The notes under the pieces were generated by a model, which saw only the letters and a list, made by a program, of their open reading frames with translations, ran no database searches and was not told the DNA's origin. From positions 1 to 38,155 of the forward strand of contig MEDT01000052.1 in assembly GCA_001724175.1 (NCBI GenBank): a stretch of DNA of 38,155 nucleotides. Direction: 5' to 3'. Position numbers and translations under genes: made by a program. Within the stretch, counting starts at the first letter, position 1, and each line of letters starts with the position of its first letter. The DNA is from Cytophagaceae bacterium SCN 52-12. Lineage in GTDB: Bacteria; Bacteroidota; Bacteroidia; Cytophagales; Spirosomataceae. This document shows positions 1-8,540 of the stretch, in pieces.

Positions 1-728
1 TCTCATCCGGATTAGTTGCCATTGCTGATACACGGCTTACTTCGGGGACTGAAGTGTCATCGAATAAAAAACTGTCTGTACACCAGCTGGAGCATCACTC
101 CATGTTTATCATGACTTCCGGCCTGAGATCATTGAGGGACAAAGCAATAGCATATTTTAAAGACGCTATTGAGGAGAACGATTCCAGCTTCGACAAAATG
201 TATAAGGCTGTCAACGCGCTCGGGCAGCAGGTGCGCCGGGTGGCGGAAGAAGATCTTCAATCCCTCAAGCAGTCCGGACTGAGCTTCAACCTGCATGCGA
301 TTATCGGGGGACAGCTCGAAAAAGATGACGAGCATAAGCTCTTCCTGCTCTATCCCGAAGGGAATTGGGTAGAGGTAGGACAGGGTTCGCCGTTTATCAT
401 CATCGGCAACTCCGGGTACGGGAAACCGCTTTTGTACCGGAGCCTGGTGTATGACACTCCTATGACGGAAGCCCTTAAAATCGGGCTGCTTTCGTTTGAT
501 TCGACGCGGGTCAGCTGCAACGATGTTGACTACCCGATCGATACTGTACTGTACAAGAAGAACACCTTCCGGATGGTGGAACACCGGTTTGAGAAGGATG
601 ATGTCGATTATATCGGAAAGCAATGGGGAGCGATGCTCAAAAATGCCGTTCAGAAGCTCCCGGTTGACTGGATGAAGCCAGCGTTTGAGAAATTGGAAGA
701 AATAAGCGAGGAACAGCCTCTTTTATAA
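1..728 (+). CDS. Anbu-type proteasome-like peptidase (5' end outside window)
   Basis: The reading frame is open from base 3 to the TAA at 726-728, giving 241 visible residues. The GTG at 54 is not the start, because the frame upstream of it encodes SGLVAIADTRLTSGTE, the conserved second strand of proteasome-fold subunits. About ten N-terminal residues, including any nucleophilic Thr, lie outside the window. The segments GYGKPLLYRSL and LLSFDSTRVSCNDVDYPIDT match the bacterial Anbu family (ancestral beta subunit, COG3484), a self-compartmentalising Ntn-hydrolase assembly related to HslV and the 20S proteasome. Anbu genes usually sit with a circularly permuted ATP-grasp protein, an alpha-E protein and a transglutaminase. 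None of these follows here, so partners, if present, would be upstream. The family call is confident; substrate and activity are unknown. Confidence 0.85.
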   Translation, partial: SSGLVAIADTRLTSGTEVSSNKKLSVHQLEHHSMFIMTSGLRSLRDKAIAYFKDAIEENDSSFDKMYKAVNALGQQVRRVAEEDLQSLKQSGLSFNLHAIIGGQLEKDDEHKLFLLYPEGNWVEVGQGSPFIIIGNSGYGKPLLYRSLVYDTPMTEALKIGLLSFDSTRVSCNDVDYPIDTVLYKKNTFRMVEHRFEKDDVDYIGKQWGAMLKNAVQKLPVDWMKPAFEKLEEISEEQPLL

Positions 729-769
729 CACCGTTATTCCGTACCATTTTATTTTAATTAAATTTAAAA

Positions 770-2173
770 GTGTCTCTAATTAAATCCATCTCCGGTATCC
801 GGGGTACTATTGGCGGAGCTCCCGGCAATGGCCTTACTCCAGTTGACATAGTAAAATACGCTGCCGCATACGGCATGTGGATAATTGACCAGAATCCGGG
901 GAACCCTACCGTTATCATAGGCCGGGACGCGAGGCTTTCAGGGTCGATGCTTACCCACCTGGTGGCCGGCACACTTCAGGGCCTCGGGCTTAATGTGATA
1001 GACCTTGGGCTTTCCACCACGCCGACGGTAGAGCTTGCGGTAGAAAATTCCGACGCTGCAGGAGGGATCATTCTCACCGCCAGCCATAATCCCATCCAGT
1101 GGAACGCCCTCAAGCTGTTAAACAGCGAGGGTGAGTTCCTCTCTGCCCGGGACGGCGAAAAAGTGCTCAATTTTGCAGAGAGCGAAAGCTTCAATTTCGC
1201 AGAAGTCAAAAAACTGGGCTCCTATGCCACCGACGACACGGCCCTGGATAAGCATATAGAACAGATCCTGGCATTGGAGCTGGTCGACAGGGAAGCCATC
1301 AGGAATGCCGACTTCCGCATTGCCGTAGATGCCGTGAATTCTACAGGCGGAATTGCGGTGCCCAGGCTGCTCGAAGCGCTCGGAGTAGCGCCCGAAAACA
1401 TTACAAAGATAAACTGCGAGCCTACCGGCCATTTCGCCCACAACCCGGAGCCTCTGCCCGAGCACCTTCATGAAATATCCAAAACCATCGAATCCGGGAA
1501 TTACCACCTGGGCATCGTGGTAGACCCGGATGTGGACCGGCTGGCCCTGATCGGGGAAGACGGGACTGCTTTCGGCGAAGAATATACCCTTGTTGCAGTG
1601 GCCGACTATGTATTGAAGCATACGCCCGGCAACACCGTCTCCAACCTTTCCTCTACAGGCGCTCTCCGCGATATCACTCAAAAAGCAGGATGGGCTTATT
1701 ATGCTTCCGCTGTAGGAGAAGTGAACGTGGTAGAAGCCATGAAAGAGCACCACGCCGTTATAGGGGGCGAAGGAAACGGGGGCGTTATCTACCCTGCGCT
1801 GCACTACGGGAGAGATGCCCTGGTCGGAATTGCCCTGTTCCTGAGCCACCTGGCCCGGTTCGGAAAATCCGTCAACGCGCTCAGGAGCACTTATCCCAAT
1901 TATTATATTTCGAAAAATAAAATTGAGCTTACCCCTGAAATAGATGTTGACCAGGTGCTGGCAGCCATTGTCCGGAAGTATGCCAAGCAGCCCGTCAATA
2001 CCGTCGACGGCGTAAGAATAGACTTTGACAAGGATTGGGTCCACCTGAGGAAATCCAATACGGAACCGATTATCCGGATCTATTCCGAAGCAGACCTGAT
2101 CTCGACCGCCAATAACCTCGCCAACAAACTGATAATGGACATCAAGGAAATTTTGTCCGCCCCAAAAGAATGA
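770..2173 (+). CDS. glmM: Phosphoglucosamine mutase
   Basis: Converts glucosamine-6-phosphate to glucosamine-1-phosphate in the cytoplasm, a step towards UDP-GlcNAc for peptidoglycan and LPS. The 467-residue protein has the full alpha-D-phosphohexomutase set: active-site Ser105 in TASHNP (103-108), the Mg-binding loop DPDVDR (252-257), the sugar-binding GEGNGG loop (333-338) and the C-terminal phosphate-binding RKSNTEPIIRIYSE. Length fits Bacteroidota GlmM. The start is GTG at 770; it begins SLIKSISGIRGTIGG, the usual N terminus of the family, so no later start is needed. It is 41 bp from the Anbu-like gene and 6 bp from the desulfurase gene, suggesting cotranscription at least with the latter. 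A phosphomannomutase role cannot be excluded by eye. Confidence 0.93.
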   Translation: MSLIKSISGIRGTIGGAPGNGLTPVDIVKYAAAYGMWIIDQNPGNPTVIIGRDARLSGSMLTHLVAGTLQGLGLNVIDLGLSTTPTVELAVENSDAAGGIILTASHNPIQWNALKLLNSEGEFLSARDGEKVLNFAESESFNFAEVKKLGSYATDDTALDKHIEQILALELVDREAIRNADFRIAVDAVNSTGGIAVPRLLEALGVAPENITKINCEPTGHFAHNPEPLPEHLHEISKTIESGNYHLGIVVDPDVDRLALIGEDGTAFGEEYTLVAVADYVLKHTPGNTVSNLSSTGALRDITQKAGWAYYASAVGEVNVVEAMKEHHAVIGGEGNGGVIYPALHYGRDALVGIALFLSHLARFGKSVNALRSTYPNYYISKNKIELTPEIDVDQVLAAIVRKYAKQPVNTVDGVRIDFDKDWVHLRKSNTEPIIRIYSEADLISTANNLANKLIMDIKEILSAPKE

Positions 2174-2179
2174 GTACAT

Positions 2180-3322
2180 ATGAAAGCTTATCTCGACAAT
2201 GCCGCGACCACCCCGCTTGATCCGGAGGTGCTGGAGGCCATGCTGCCGGTATTGAAGGATGTTTACGGAAACCCTTCGTCAATACACGCCAACGGGCGCC
2301 AGGCCCGCTCCCTGATCGAAAGAGCCAGGAGAACTGTCGCCGAGCTATTGGGAGCATCGCCCGCTGAAATATTCTTTACATCCGGAGGCACGGAGTCAAA
2401 CAATACCGTTTTGACGGGCAGCATCGAAACCTATGGCATTCAGCATGTGATTACCTCTCCGTTGGAGCACCATGCTGTTCTTCATACGTTAAGCCACCTT
2501 GAAAAGACGGGGAGGATACAATTGAGCTATGCGGACATAGACGAATCCGGACGAATAGACATGGATTCGTTGGAAAAGCTGCTTGGATCAGGCCGGAAAG
2601 CGCTTGTCTCGCTGATGCACGCCAATAACGAGATCGGCAACCTTTACGACATCGAAGCCATAGGCGAGCTGTGCGATGCCTATGGAGCTGTTTATCATTC
2701 GGATACCGTACAGACGATGGGGCATTTCAGGCATGATGTAAAAAAGCTGAAAGCCAACTTTATCGTAGGAGCCGCCCACAAATTCCATGGTCCTAAAGGG
2801 GTTGGCTTTTTCTACCAGAAAGCCGGGACCCGGATACTACCTTTTATACACGGGGGAGCCCAGGAAAGGAATATGAGAGGCGGGACCGAAAACGTCTACG
2901 GTATCGTCGGCCTTGCCAAAGCCCTGGAGATCGCCTACCGGGACATGGAGGAACACCACCAGAGCATTCTTTCTCTCAAATTGAGAATGAAGGAAGCCCT
3001 GCTTGAAAAAATCGAAGGCATCCGGTTCAACGGCCTTTCCGGCGACCCGGACCGGAGTCTTTACACGGTTCTCAATGTGTCGCTGCCCGCCACTGAAATA
3101 AGCGATATGCTGCTGTTTAACCTGGATATAGAAGGCATCTGCGCCTCGGGGGGCAGCGCATGCGCAAGCGGGACCGACATAGGATCACACGTGCTTCAGG
3201 CCATCCAGGCCGACTCCGATCGCCCCAGCATCAGGTTCTCCTTCAGCAAGTTCAACACCGCAGACGAAGCCGACTACGCAGCAGACGTGCTCGCCGGCCT
3301 GTTCCATAAAAGCGAGGTATGA
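2180..3322 (+). CDS. Cysteine desulfurase, NifS/IscS family
   Basis: PLP-dependent enzyme that removes sulfur from cysteine as a persulfide for Fe-S cluster or thiolation pathways. The 380-residue protein opens with YLDNAATTPLD and contains EHHA (96-99; PLP-stacking His), HSDTVQ (173-178; PLP-binding Asp175), and AAHKFHGPKG with the Schiff-base lysine at Lys201. The mobile-loop catalytic Cys is Cys328 in SGGSACASG; a second cysteine, Cys321, lies just before it. The SACASG context fits the group I (NifS/IscS) fold. It starts with ATG 6 bp after glmM. No IscU, IscA or Suf gene is adjacent, so whether it serves Fe-S assembly or tRNA thiolation is not shown by this context. Confidence 0.9.
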   Translation: MKAYLDNAATTPLDPEVLEAMLPVLKDVYGNPSSIHANGRQARSLIERARRTVAELLGASPAEIFFTSGGTESNNTVLTGSIETYGIQHVITSPLEHHAVLHTLSHLEKTGRIQLSYADIDESGRIDMDSLEKLLGSGRKALVSLMHANNEIGNLYDIEAIGELCDAYGAVYHSDTVQTMGHFRHDVKKLKANFIVGAAHKFHGPKGVGFFYQKAGTRILPFIHGGAQERNMRGGTENVYGIVGLAKALEIAYRDMEEHHQSILSLKLRMKEALLEKIEGIRFNGLSGDPDRSLYTVLNVSLPATEISDMLLFNLDIEGICASGGSACASGTDIGSHVLQAIQADSDRPSIRFSFSKFNTADEADYAADVLAGLFHKSEV

Positions 3323-3374
3323 TCCCATCCCGGAAAGGTAATCTTGCCTTAACAAACAGGTAACACACCCCTCC

Positions 3375-3382
3375 TAGTTTTG
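3375..3382 (+). promoter_or_regulatory. Bacteroidota-type -7 box upstream of the TonB receptor
   Basis: TAGTTTTG matches the TAnnTTTG -7 consensus of the Bacteroidota primary sigma factor. It lies 31 bp before the ATG at 3414, giving a leader of about 25 nt. A -33 TTG is not well placed: the nearest exact TTG (3344-3346) is 28 bp upstream, longer than usual. The box is seen; its use is inferred. Confidence 0.45.
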
Positions 3383-3413
3383 TGTCAGATATGAACAATA
3401 CTGACACCAGACA

Positions 3414-6233
3414 ATGAGGTTAAATTTTCTTTTCTCCCTTCTCCTTGTTGCCTTCCATGGCGCCGCACTGGCCCAGCTAAGCACAATCAAAGGCAAGGTT
3501 ACCGATGAGCTCTCTTCTGAAGGAGTGATCGGCGCAAGCGTACTGATAGAAGGTACGAGCCACGGCATAGCCACCGACATCGAAGGAAACTTCGAGCTCA
3601 AAAGCGTTCTCCCCGGCAGCTATACGCTCATCATCTCGTCGGTGGGCTACCAGGCGCAGAAAATCCAGGGCGTCAGGGTAGCAAGCGAAGAGGCCGTTAC
3701 AGTTGAGGTAAAGCTTAAGGAGGCGGCGGAAATGATGGAGGCCGTAGTGGTAAGAACCGCCAGGACAACCGGTACGCAATCGGCCGTCATTTCGGAGATC
3801 CGCAATGCCGCCCAGGTGGTCAGCGGGGTATCACAGCAGCAGATCAGGATATCGCAGGACCGCGACGCCGCCCAGGTCATGAGCCGTATCCCGGGCGTCA
3901 CGGTAGTAGACGGGCGCTTTGTAATGGTACGCGGCATACCCGAGCGCTACAACCAGGTGGTGCTCAATAACGCCATTGCACCCAGTACCGAGATCGACCG
4001 CCGCACTTTTTCATTCGATCTCATTCCAAGCCATGTCCTCGACAGGATGCTCGTGTATAAATCGGGGTCTGCAGACAATCCCGGGGATTTCGCGGGAGGG
4101 CTGATCAAAGTTTTTACAAACAACGCTGCCGAAAGCAACTTCCTTTCCGTAACTGTCTCGGGAGGAATAAGGGCGGCCACCACCTTTAACCCATACTTCC
4201 AGTCGAAAGGATCCCCTACCGACCTGTTCGGGTTCGATAACGGCTACCGGGCATTGCCGTCTTCCTTCCCCGCTACTAACCTGCGGGACCTGCCCGGCAG
4301 CTCTCCCGTCAGGATAACGGCTGCCCATTCGCTTCAGAATAACTTCGTAGCCCACCAGACAACCGCCACCCCGGATCTGGGCGCGGGTATAACGCTCGGC
4401 AGGTTCTGGCAGCTGGGTAATGCCCGCCTGAGCACGCTTACCTCGGTCAACCTCTCGCAATCCTACCAAAGTTCGGAAAGGGAATTTTTCCGGTATCTCG
4501 AGACCGGAGAGAAACGCTTTGCCTATATCGACAACTATTACGAAAAGGAAAACAAGGCCGGCATCCTGAGCAACTGGAACCTGAACCTCAATGCGTATAA
4601 CAAGATCGCCTTCAAAAACCTGTTTAACCAGATAGGCGAGAACCTGACCGTTCTGCGTACCGGTGAAGACTTTATCCAGCAGGCCGGCTTACGCCGTAAA
4701 AATTACATGTACGAATACAGGAGCCGCACCATTTACACCGGGCAGCTCGAAGGAACGCATATTTTCCCGGCCAGCAACAGCACGCTCAACTGGGTTTTCG
4801 GGCTTAACCACCTGGCCGAAAATCAACCTGACCTGCGGCGTTTCCGGACCATCAGGAATGCACCGGGCAATACGGAGATCGACGGCAACGAATACCGGAT
4901 GATCACCCCTCCCAGCTCTAACCTGTATGATACGGGCCGCTATTTCGGCAAGCTCAGCGAAACCGGCGGCAGCCACGGACTGAATTATGATATCAGGATC
5001 GGCGGGAGCGAAGCGGCCCCTGTCAGGCTGAAAGCCGGGTACCTCGCCGATTATCGCTCCAGGAGCTTCAACACGCGGTATTTCAGCTACCTGATCCCCG
5101 GGCTCACCACTACTATAGAAGAACAGGAACGGCTTGAAAACCTGCCGCTCGGACAAATTTTCTCCAGCCAGAATATTTCTGCGCAAAACGGCTTCAGGAT
5201 GGAGGAAGGTACCAGCAGCAGCGACAGCTACACTGCTTCCAACCTGCTTGGCGCAGCCTACGCAGGCGTAGTGATCCCCGCCGGCCGCCTCAACATTTCG
5301 GCAGGACTACGCGCAGAATACAATGTCCTGAAACTGAAGTCATCCAACCAATCGGGCACCCCGGTCAACGTAAACAACTCCAGGCTTTCTCTGCTTGGCT
5401 TTCTCAACGTCGATTATGACCTCGCCACGGGAAGCAAGCTCCGCTTTGCCTATAACCGCACGCTCAACCGCCCGGAATTCCGGGAAATTGCTCCTTTCCT
5501 CTATTATGACTACGAATTCGATTCGGAACGCATCGGGAACCCTAACCTGAAAACAGCCGGCATCGACAATTTCGACCTGCGCTATGAATTCTACCCGAGG
5601 GAAGGTGAGGTACTCAGCCTGGGCGGATTCTACAAGCACTTTACCAACCCGATAGAGACCCTCATCCTGATCAGGTCGGAATCGCCGGGATTCTCCTACC
5701 AGAATGCCGGGAAAGCTTATAACTATGGCGCGGAGCTCGAAATAAGAAAGTCGCTGGAAGGACTGACGGGAAGCGCGCTCCTGGATAAGCTGAGCGTCAA
5801 CCTGAATGCTTCCTATATCCACTCGACGGTCGATTACGGGCCAAACGCAAGTCCCGGCCAGGAGCGTAAAAGGGCGCTGCAGGGCCAGTCGCCCTACATT
5901 GTCAACGCGATCGCCAGCTACCTGGACGAAGAGTCGGGCTGGCAGTTCAGCGCGTCGTACAACATTTTCGGCAAGAGGATCTTTGCGGTAGGCAGCAGCA
6001 TGTTCCCTACTATTTACGAACTCTCCCGGAATTCGGTAGATCTCACTGTCTCGAAAAATTTCCGGAATAACCTCAGCCTGAAAGCCGGCGTGCAGGACCT
6101 GCTCAACATGAGGTACCGGTTCTACCAGGACACCGACCGGAACGCAGCGATCGACCTGGCGAAAGACCACCCGATTTTCAATTACAGGCGGGGTACGCTC
6201 ATCAATGCCTCGATCACTTATACCCTGGAATGA
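3414..6233 (+). CDS. TonB-dependent outer-membrane receptor (no SusD partner)
   Basis: Predicted outer-membrane gated channel of 939 residues that imports an unidentified ligand using TonB/ExbBD energy. Visible order: signal peptide (1-20, ending ALA-Q), a carboxypeptidase-D-like regulatory domain (about 26-102, with GKVTDELS and ATDIEGNFEL), a plug (about 127-240; VMSRIPGVTVVDGRFVMVRG), then a long beta-barrel ending NASITYTLE with alternating hydrophobic residues. The plug lacks the YGSRGANGVV segment typical of SusC, and no SusD gene follows. Instead the next gene, 147 bp on, encodes a beta-helix-like lipoprotein, suggesting a two-component outer-membrane uptake unit. Substrate is unknown; iron complexes, phosphorus compounds or oligomers are all possible. 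Confidence 0.88.
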   Translation: MRLNFLFSLLLVAFHGAALAQLSTIKGKVTDELSSEGVIGASVLIEGTSHGIATDIEGNFELKSVLPGSYTLIISSVGYQAQKIQGVRVASEEAVTVEVKLKEAAEMMEAVVVRTARTTGTQSAVISEIRNAAQVVSGVSQQQIRISQDRDAAQVMSRIPGVTVVDGRFVMVRGIPERYNQVVLNNAIAPSTEIDRRTFSFDLIPSHVLDRMLVYKSGSADNPGDFAGGLIKVFTNNAAESNFLSVTVSGGIRAATTFNPYFQSKGSPTDLFGFDNGYRALPSSFPATNLRDLPGSSPVRITAAHSLQNNFVAHQTTATPDLGAGITLGRFWQLGNARLSTLTSVNLSQSYQSSEREFFRYLETGEKRFAYIDNYYEKENKAGILSNWNLNLNAYNKIAFKNLFNQIGENLTVLRTGEDFIQQAGLRRKNYMYEYRSRTIYTGQLEGTHIFPASNSTLNWVFGLNHLAENQPDLRRFRTIRNAPGNTEIDGNEYRMITPPSSNLYDTGRYFGKLSETGGSHGLNYDIRIGGSEAAPVRLKAGYLADYRSRSFNTRYFSYLIPGLTTTIEEQERLENLPLGQIFSSQNISAQNGFRMEEGTSSSDSYTASNLLGAAYAGVVIPAGRLNISAGLRAEYNVLKLKSSNQSGTPVNVNNSRLSLLGFLNVDYDLATGSKLRFAYNRTLNRPEFREIAPFLYYDYEFDSERIGNPNLKTAGIDNFDLRYEFYPREGEVLSLGGFYKHFTNPIETLILIRSESPGFSYQNAGKAYNYGAELEIRKSLEGLTGSALLDKLSVNLNASYIHSTVDYGPNASPGQERKRALQGQSPYIVNAIASYLDEESGWQFSASYNIFGKRIFAVGSSMFPTIYELSRNSVDLTVSKNFRNNLSLKAGVQDLLNMRYRFYQDTDRNAAIDLAKDHPIFNYRRGTLINASITYTLE

Positions 6234-6287
6234 ATTCCAGGACCACAATATGTACCGATCCTGACGGATCTGAAAGATACCGGAAAA

Positions 6288-6332
6288 GTGCCGTAGGCAC
6301 GGCCCATTTTGTTGCGGCGGATTTTAATCCGG
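6288..6332 (+). repeat. Two-hairpin intergenic element
   Basis: The 147-bp gap after the receptor contains two short inverted repeats: GTGCC-GTA-GGCAC at 6288-6300 and GGATT-TT-AATCC at 6319-6330, extendable by one C-G pair. The arrangement resembles repetitive intergenic elements I recall from Bacteroidota genomes, but only one copy is in this window. It could attenuate transcription between the receptor and lipoprotein genes. There is no U-tract directly after either hairpin, so a classical terminator is unlikely. Confidence 0.4.
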
Positions 6333-6380
6333 CGATTTAGAAATCAATAAATCCAATTTAGTTAATCAAGACCATTTTTT

Positions 6381-7778
6381 ATGAAAACGAATCTATTGAG
6401 TGCCTGGATATTGGCCGGTCTGGTATTCCTGTCTGGCTGTAAGGATGATAATCCGACGCCGGAACCCGAACCGGAGGAGCCTGAGTATGTAGTCCTCAAG
6501 GGAGATCTGTCGACACAGACGCTGACCGCAGACAATAAATACCTGCTGGAGGGACTTGTATTCGTTCGTAGCGGGCAGACACTCACGATCCAGCCCGGTA
6601 CTGTTATCGCAGGAGAAAAAAAATCGAAGGGGACTCTCGTCATCGACCGCGGCGGCAAGCTGATCGCTAAAGGCGAGAGCGATAAGCCTATTGTATTTAC
6701 TTCCAACCAGGCAGTAGGCGACCGCGATCGCGGCGACTGGGGCGGACTGGTGCTGCTCGGCAAAGCCCGCGTCAATCTTGACTCCCCTTCTATTGAGGGA
6801 ATCGGCGGAAATGTAATATACGGCGGAACCGATGACAATGACTCATCCGGAGAGCTGGAGTATATCCGCGTTGAATTTGCCGGCATCGAGCTGACACCCA
6901 ATAACGAAACCAACGGGATCACACTGGGCGCCGTCGGAAGAGGCACTAAATTCGAGCACATCCAGGTGAGCTACGGCGGTGACGACGGCATAGAATGGTT
7001 TGGCGGAAGCGTCAACGGAAAATACCTCATCGTATTCGGTACGTGGGATGACTGCTTCGACATCGACAACGGGTTTTCAGGCAATCTCCAGTTCGGGTTG
7101 AGCGTACGCTACCCCAGCTATGCCGACCAGTCGGATTCGAACGGCTTCGAGTGGGATACCGACGGACAAGACAACCCGGATCGCTTTAAAACGACTGTAA
7201 CCGTATCAAACTTTACGGTGCTGGGACCTTCTATAGACGGCAACAGCTTGTCAGGCAACTATAAGTTCGGGACAGACCTGAGAAGGAACGTAGCGGCTTC
7301 TCTCTACAACTCGGTAGTTGTCGGCTTCCCCACAGCCATCCGGCTCAACCAGAGCTCGGTTTTCCCGAACTATACAGACGGCACCGGCCAGTTCGCCAAT
7401 AACGTTTACTACGGTAAAACTGCCACAATCGCTTCCGGATCGAATGTAGCCGTCAGCGCGATCGCAGCTTACCTGGCCGGAAACGACAACATCGTCGAGG
7501 CTGGTAATGAATTCCAGACTAAAGCAGCCTATGAGGCGCTGGGCCTTAAAGCCGACCAGTTTTTCGGTAAACGGTTGAATACCGAATATCCTGCGCACCC
7601 TGATTTCGCGCTCACAACCGGTACTTTAGCTCAGGGAGCCAGGTTCGACTACCCGCGCTTCAGCGAAGAAAACCGCAGCAATCAATTTGACAAGACCGTC
7701 ACTTTCCGCGGCGCATTCGGTGCAACCGACTGGACCAAAGGATGGAGTCATTTTGACCCTATTAAAATTGAATATTGA
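6381..7778 (+). CDS. Beta-helix-like outer-membrane lipoprotein, unknown function
   Basis: A 465-residue lipoprotein: hydrophobic signal ending LVFLSGC with lipidated Cys20, followed by KDDN and a Pro/Glu-rich linker (PTPEPEPEEPE). The acidic CKDD start resembles the lipoprotein export signal of Bacteroidota that sends lipoproteins to the cell surface. The body has LTIQPGTVI, GTLVIDRGGKLIAKG, PIVFTSN, GDWGGLVLLGKA and repeated short Gly/Asn turns, typical of a right-handed parallel beta-helix. Some residues (WDDCFDIDNG, SDSNGFEWDTDGQDN) are rich in Asp/Asn and could bind Ca2+. It follows the TonB receptor on the same strand and probably delivers or holds that receptor's ligand. I cannot name the ligand, and no catalytic motif is visible. 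The gene ends in TGA at the first base pairs of a repeat. Confidence 0.8.
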   Translation: MKTNLLSAWILAGLVFLSGCKDDNPTPEPEPEEPEYVVLKGDLSTQTLTADNKYLLEGLVFVRSGQTLTIQPGTVIAGEKKSKGTLVIDRGGKLIAKGESDKPIVFTSNQAVGDRDRGDWGGLVLLGKARVNLDSPSIEGIGGNVIYGGTDDNDSSGELEYIRVEFAGIELTPNNETNGITLGAVGRGTKFEHIQVSYGGDDGIEWFGGSVNGKYLIVFGTWDDCFDIDNGFSGNLQFGLSVRYPSYADQSDSNGFEWDTDGQDNPDRFKTTVTVSNFTVLGPSIDGNSLSGNYKFGTDLRRNVAASLYNSVVVGFPTAIRLNQSSVFPNYTDGTGQFANNVYYGKTATIASGSNVAVSAIAAYLAGNDNIVEAGNEFQTKAAYEALGLKADQFFGKRLNTEYPAHPDFALTTGTLAQGARFDYPRFSEENRSNQFDKTVTFRGAFGATDWTKGWSHFDPIKIEY

Positions 7779-7873
7779 TTAGCTGATGTGATGATTAGCT
7801 GATTAGCTGATGTGGCGATCAGACAATTTCCTTTCGGAGGCCCCAATCATCACATCAACTAATCACCACATCG
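7776..7873 (+). repeat. Palindromic repeat with direct 15-bp copies
   Basis: The 15-mer TGATTAGCTGATGTG occurs at 7776-7790 and again at 7800-7814 (24-bp period). An inverted copy at 7845-7864 matches the complement of 7777-7796 at 19 of 20 positions, and further related sequence runs to about 7873. The first copy contains the TGA stop of the preceding gene. A relative lies at 18082-18118. Confidence 0.75.
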
Positions 7874-7884
7874 TTTTATCACAC

Positions 7885-8496
7885 ATGAAAATCATTCAAA
7901 CAGCCTTTTTTTTAACAATGCTGTCGCTGGCGGCGTGCACCGCAAACCGGGACTATGACGTTTCGTCTCATCTGAGCCCTTCTGAGCAGCAGGCATTCAA
8001 AAGGAGCATCATCCGGTATGTAGCGCCGCTTCCTGAAAAGGCAGACGAGGGAAGCAGGTTTGATGAAAAATTCAACACCCATTACGACCGGCAGACAGAA
8101 CAGGTACGACTCGACAAATATTTTCCATCTCCCGACGGTTATATCTACTTTGAAGTAAGCCGTATCGCCCCCAGCTTCAAGGTGAAGCGCGTGGCTACGG
8201 CGGGCAGGCTCAGGTATGACGAAAACGGCGGGATAGCGGCATACGAAGAAGTATATCGTACCTGGAAAATGGAGGAAGAGGAGCTGGCAAAAAAAACAAA
8301 ATTGCTTTTTTCCACGTTTATCGCCGGTGAGGATCTGGCTCCTTACTACACTGCCGGCTCAGATGAGGAATACATCGAGTTTCCGGATCACCAGGTGCAG
8401 TACGATAAAAAGCTGAGAAGATGGACAGGTAACGACCTGGTCCTTCAGGCCTCGCCGCGCCGGCCTGACCACGCAGATTCTGAAAGCAAAAATTAA
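7885..8496 (+). CDS. Small lipoprotein, unknown function
   Basis: A 203-residue protein read from ATG at 7885. An in-frame ATG at 7810 would add 25 residues translated through the palindromic repeat and bury the signal peptide, so the later start is preferred. It has a short signal ending SLAAC with lipidated Cys18. The mature part is hydrophilic, with SPSEQQAFKRSIIRYVAPLPEKAD, YFPSPDGYIYFEVSRIAPSF and a Lys/Glu-rich segment. No enzyme motif is seen and I do not recognise a named family. It is 106 bp downstream of the beta-helix lipoprotein on the same strand and is followed by a terminator, so it may be the last gene of the receptor operon, but the repeat between them could separate transcripts. 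Confidence 0.7.
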   Translation: MKIIQTAFFLTMLSLAACTANRDYDVSSHLSPSEQQAFKRSIIRYVAPLPEKADEGSRFDEKFNTHYDRQTEQVRLDKYFPSPDGYIYFEVSRIAPSFKVKRVATAGRLRYDENGGIAAYEEVYRTWKMEEEELAKKTKLLFSTFIAGEDLAPYYTAGSDEEYIEFPDHQVQYDKKLRRWTGNDLVLQASPRRPDHADSESKN

Positions 8497-8540
8497 AAGA
8501 GCATGGGGGAATCCCCCTAATTGGTGTCAGAACGAAAAGG

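Noticed and set aside
54..728. GTG at 54 as the start of the Anbu-like gene
   Set aside because: The frame stays open to base 3 and encodes conserved family residues before the GTG, so the true start is outside the window.
1118..2179. 353-codon open frame on the minus strand across glmM
   Set aside because: It is an antisense shadow of a clear glmM with all catalytic motifs; its translation shows no recognisable domain.
3391..3413. ATG at 3391 as the TonB receptor start
   Set aside because: It is out of frame with the receptor; ATG at 3414 gives a good signal peptide.
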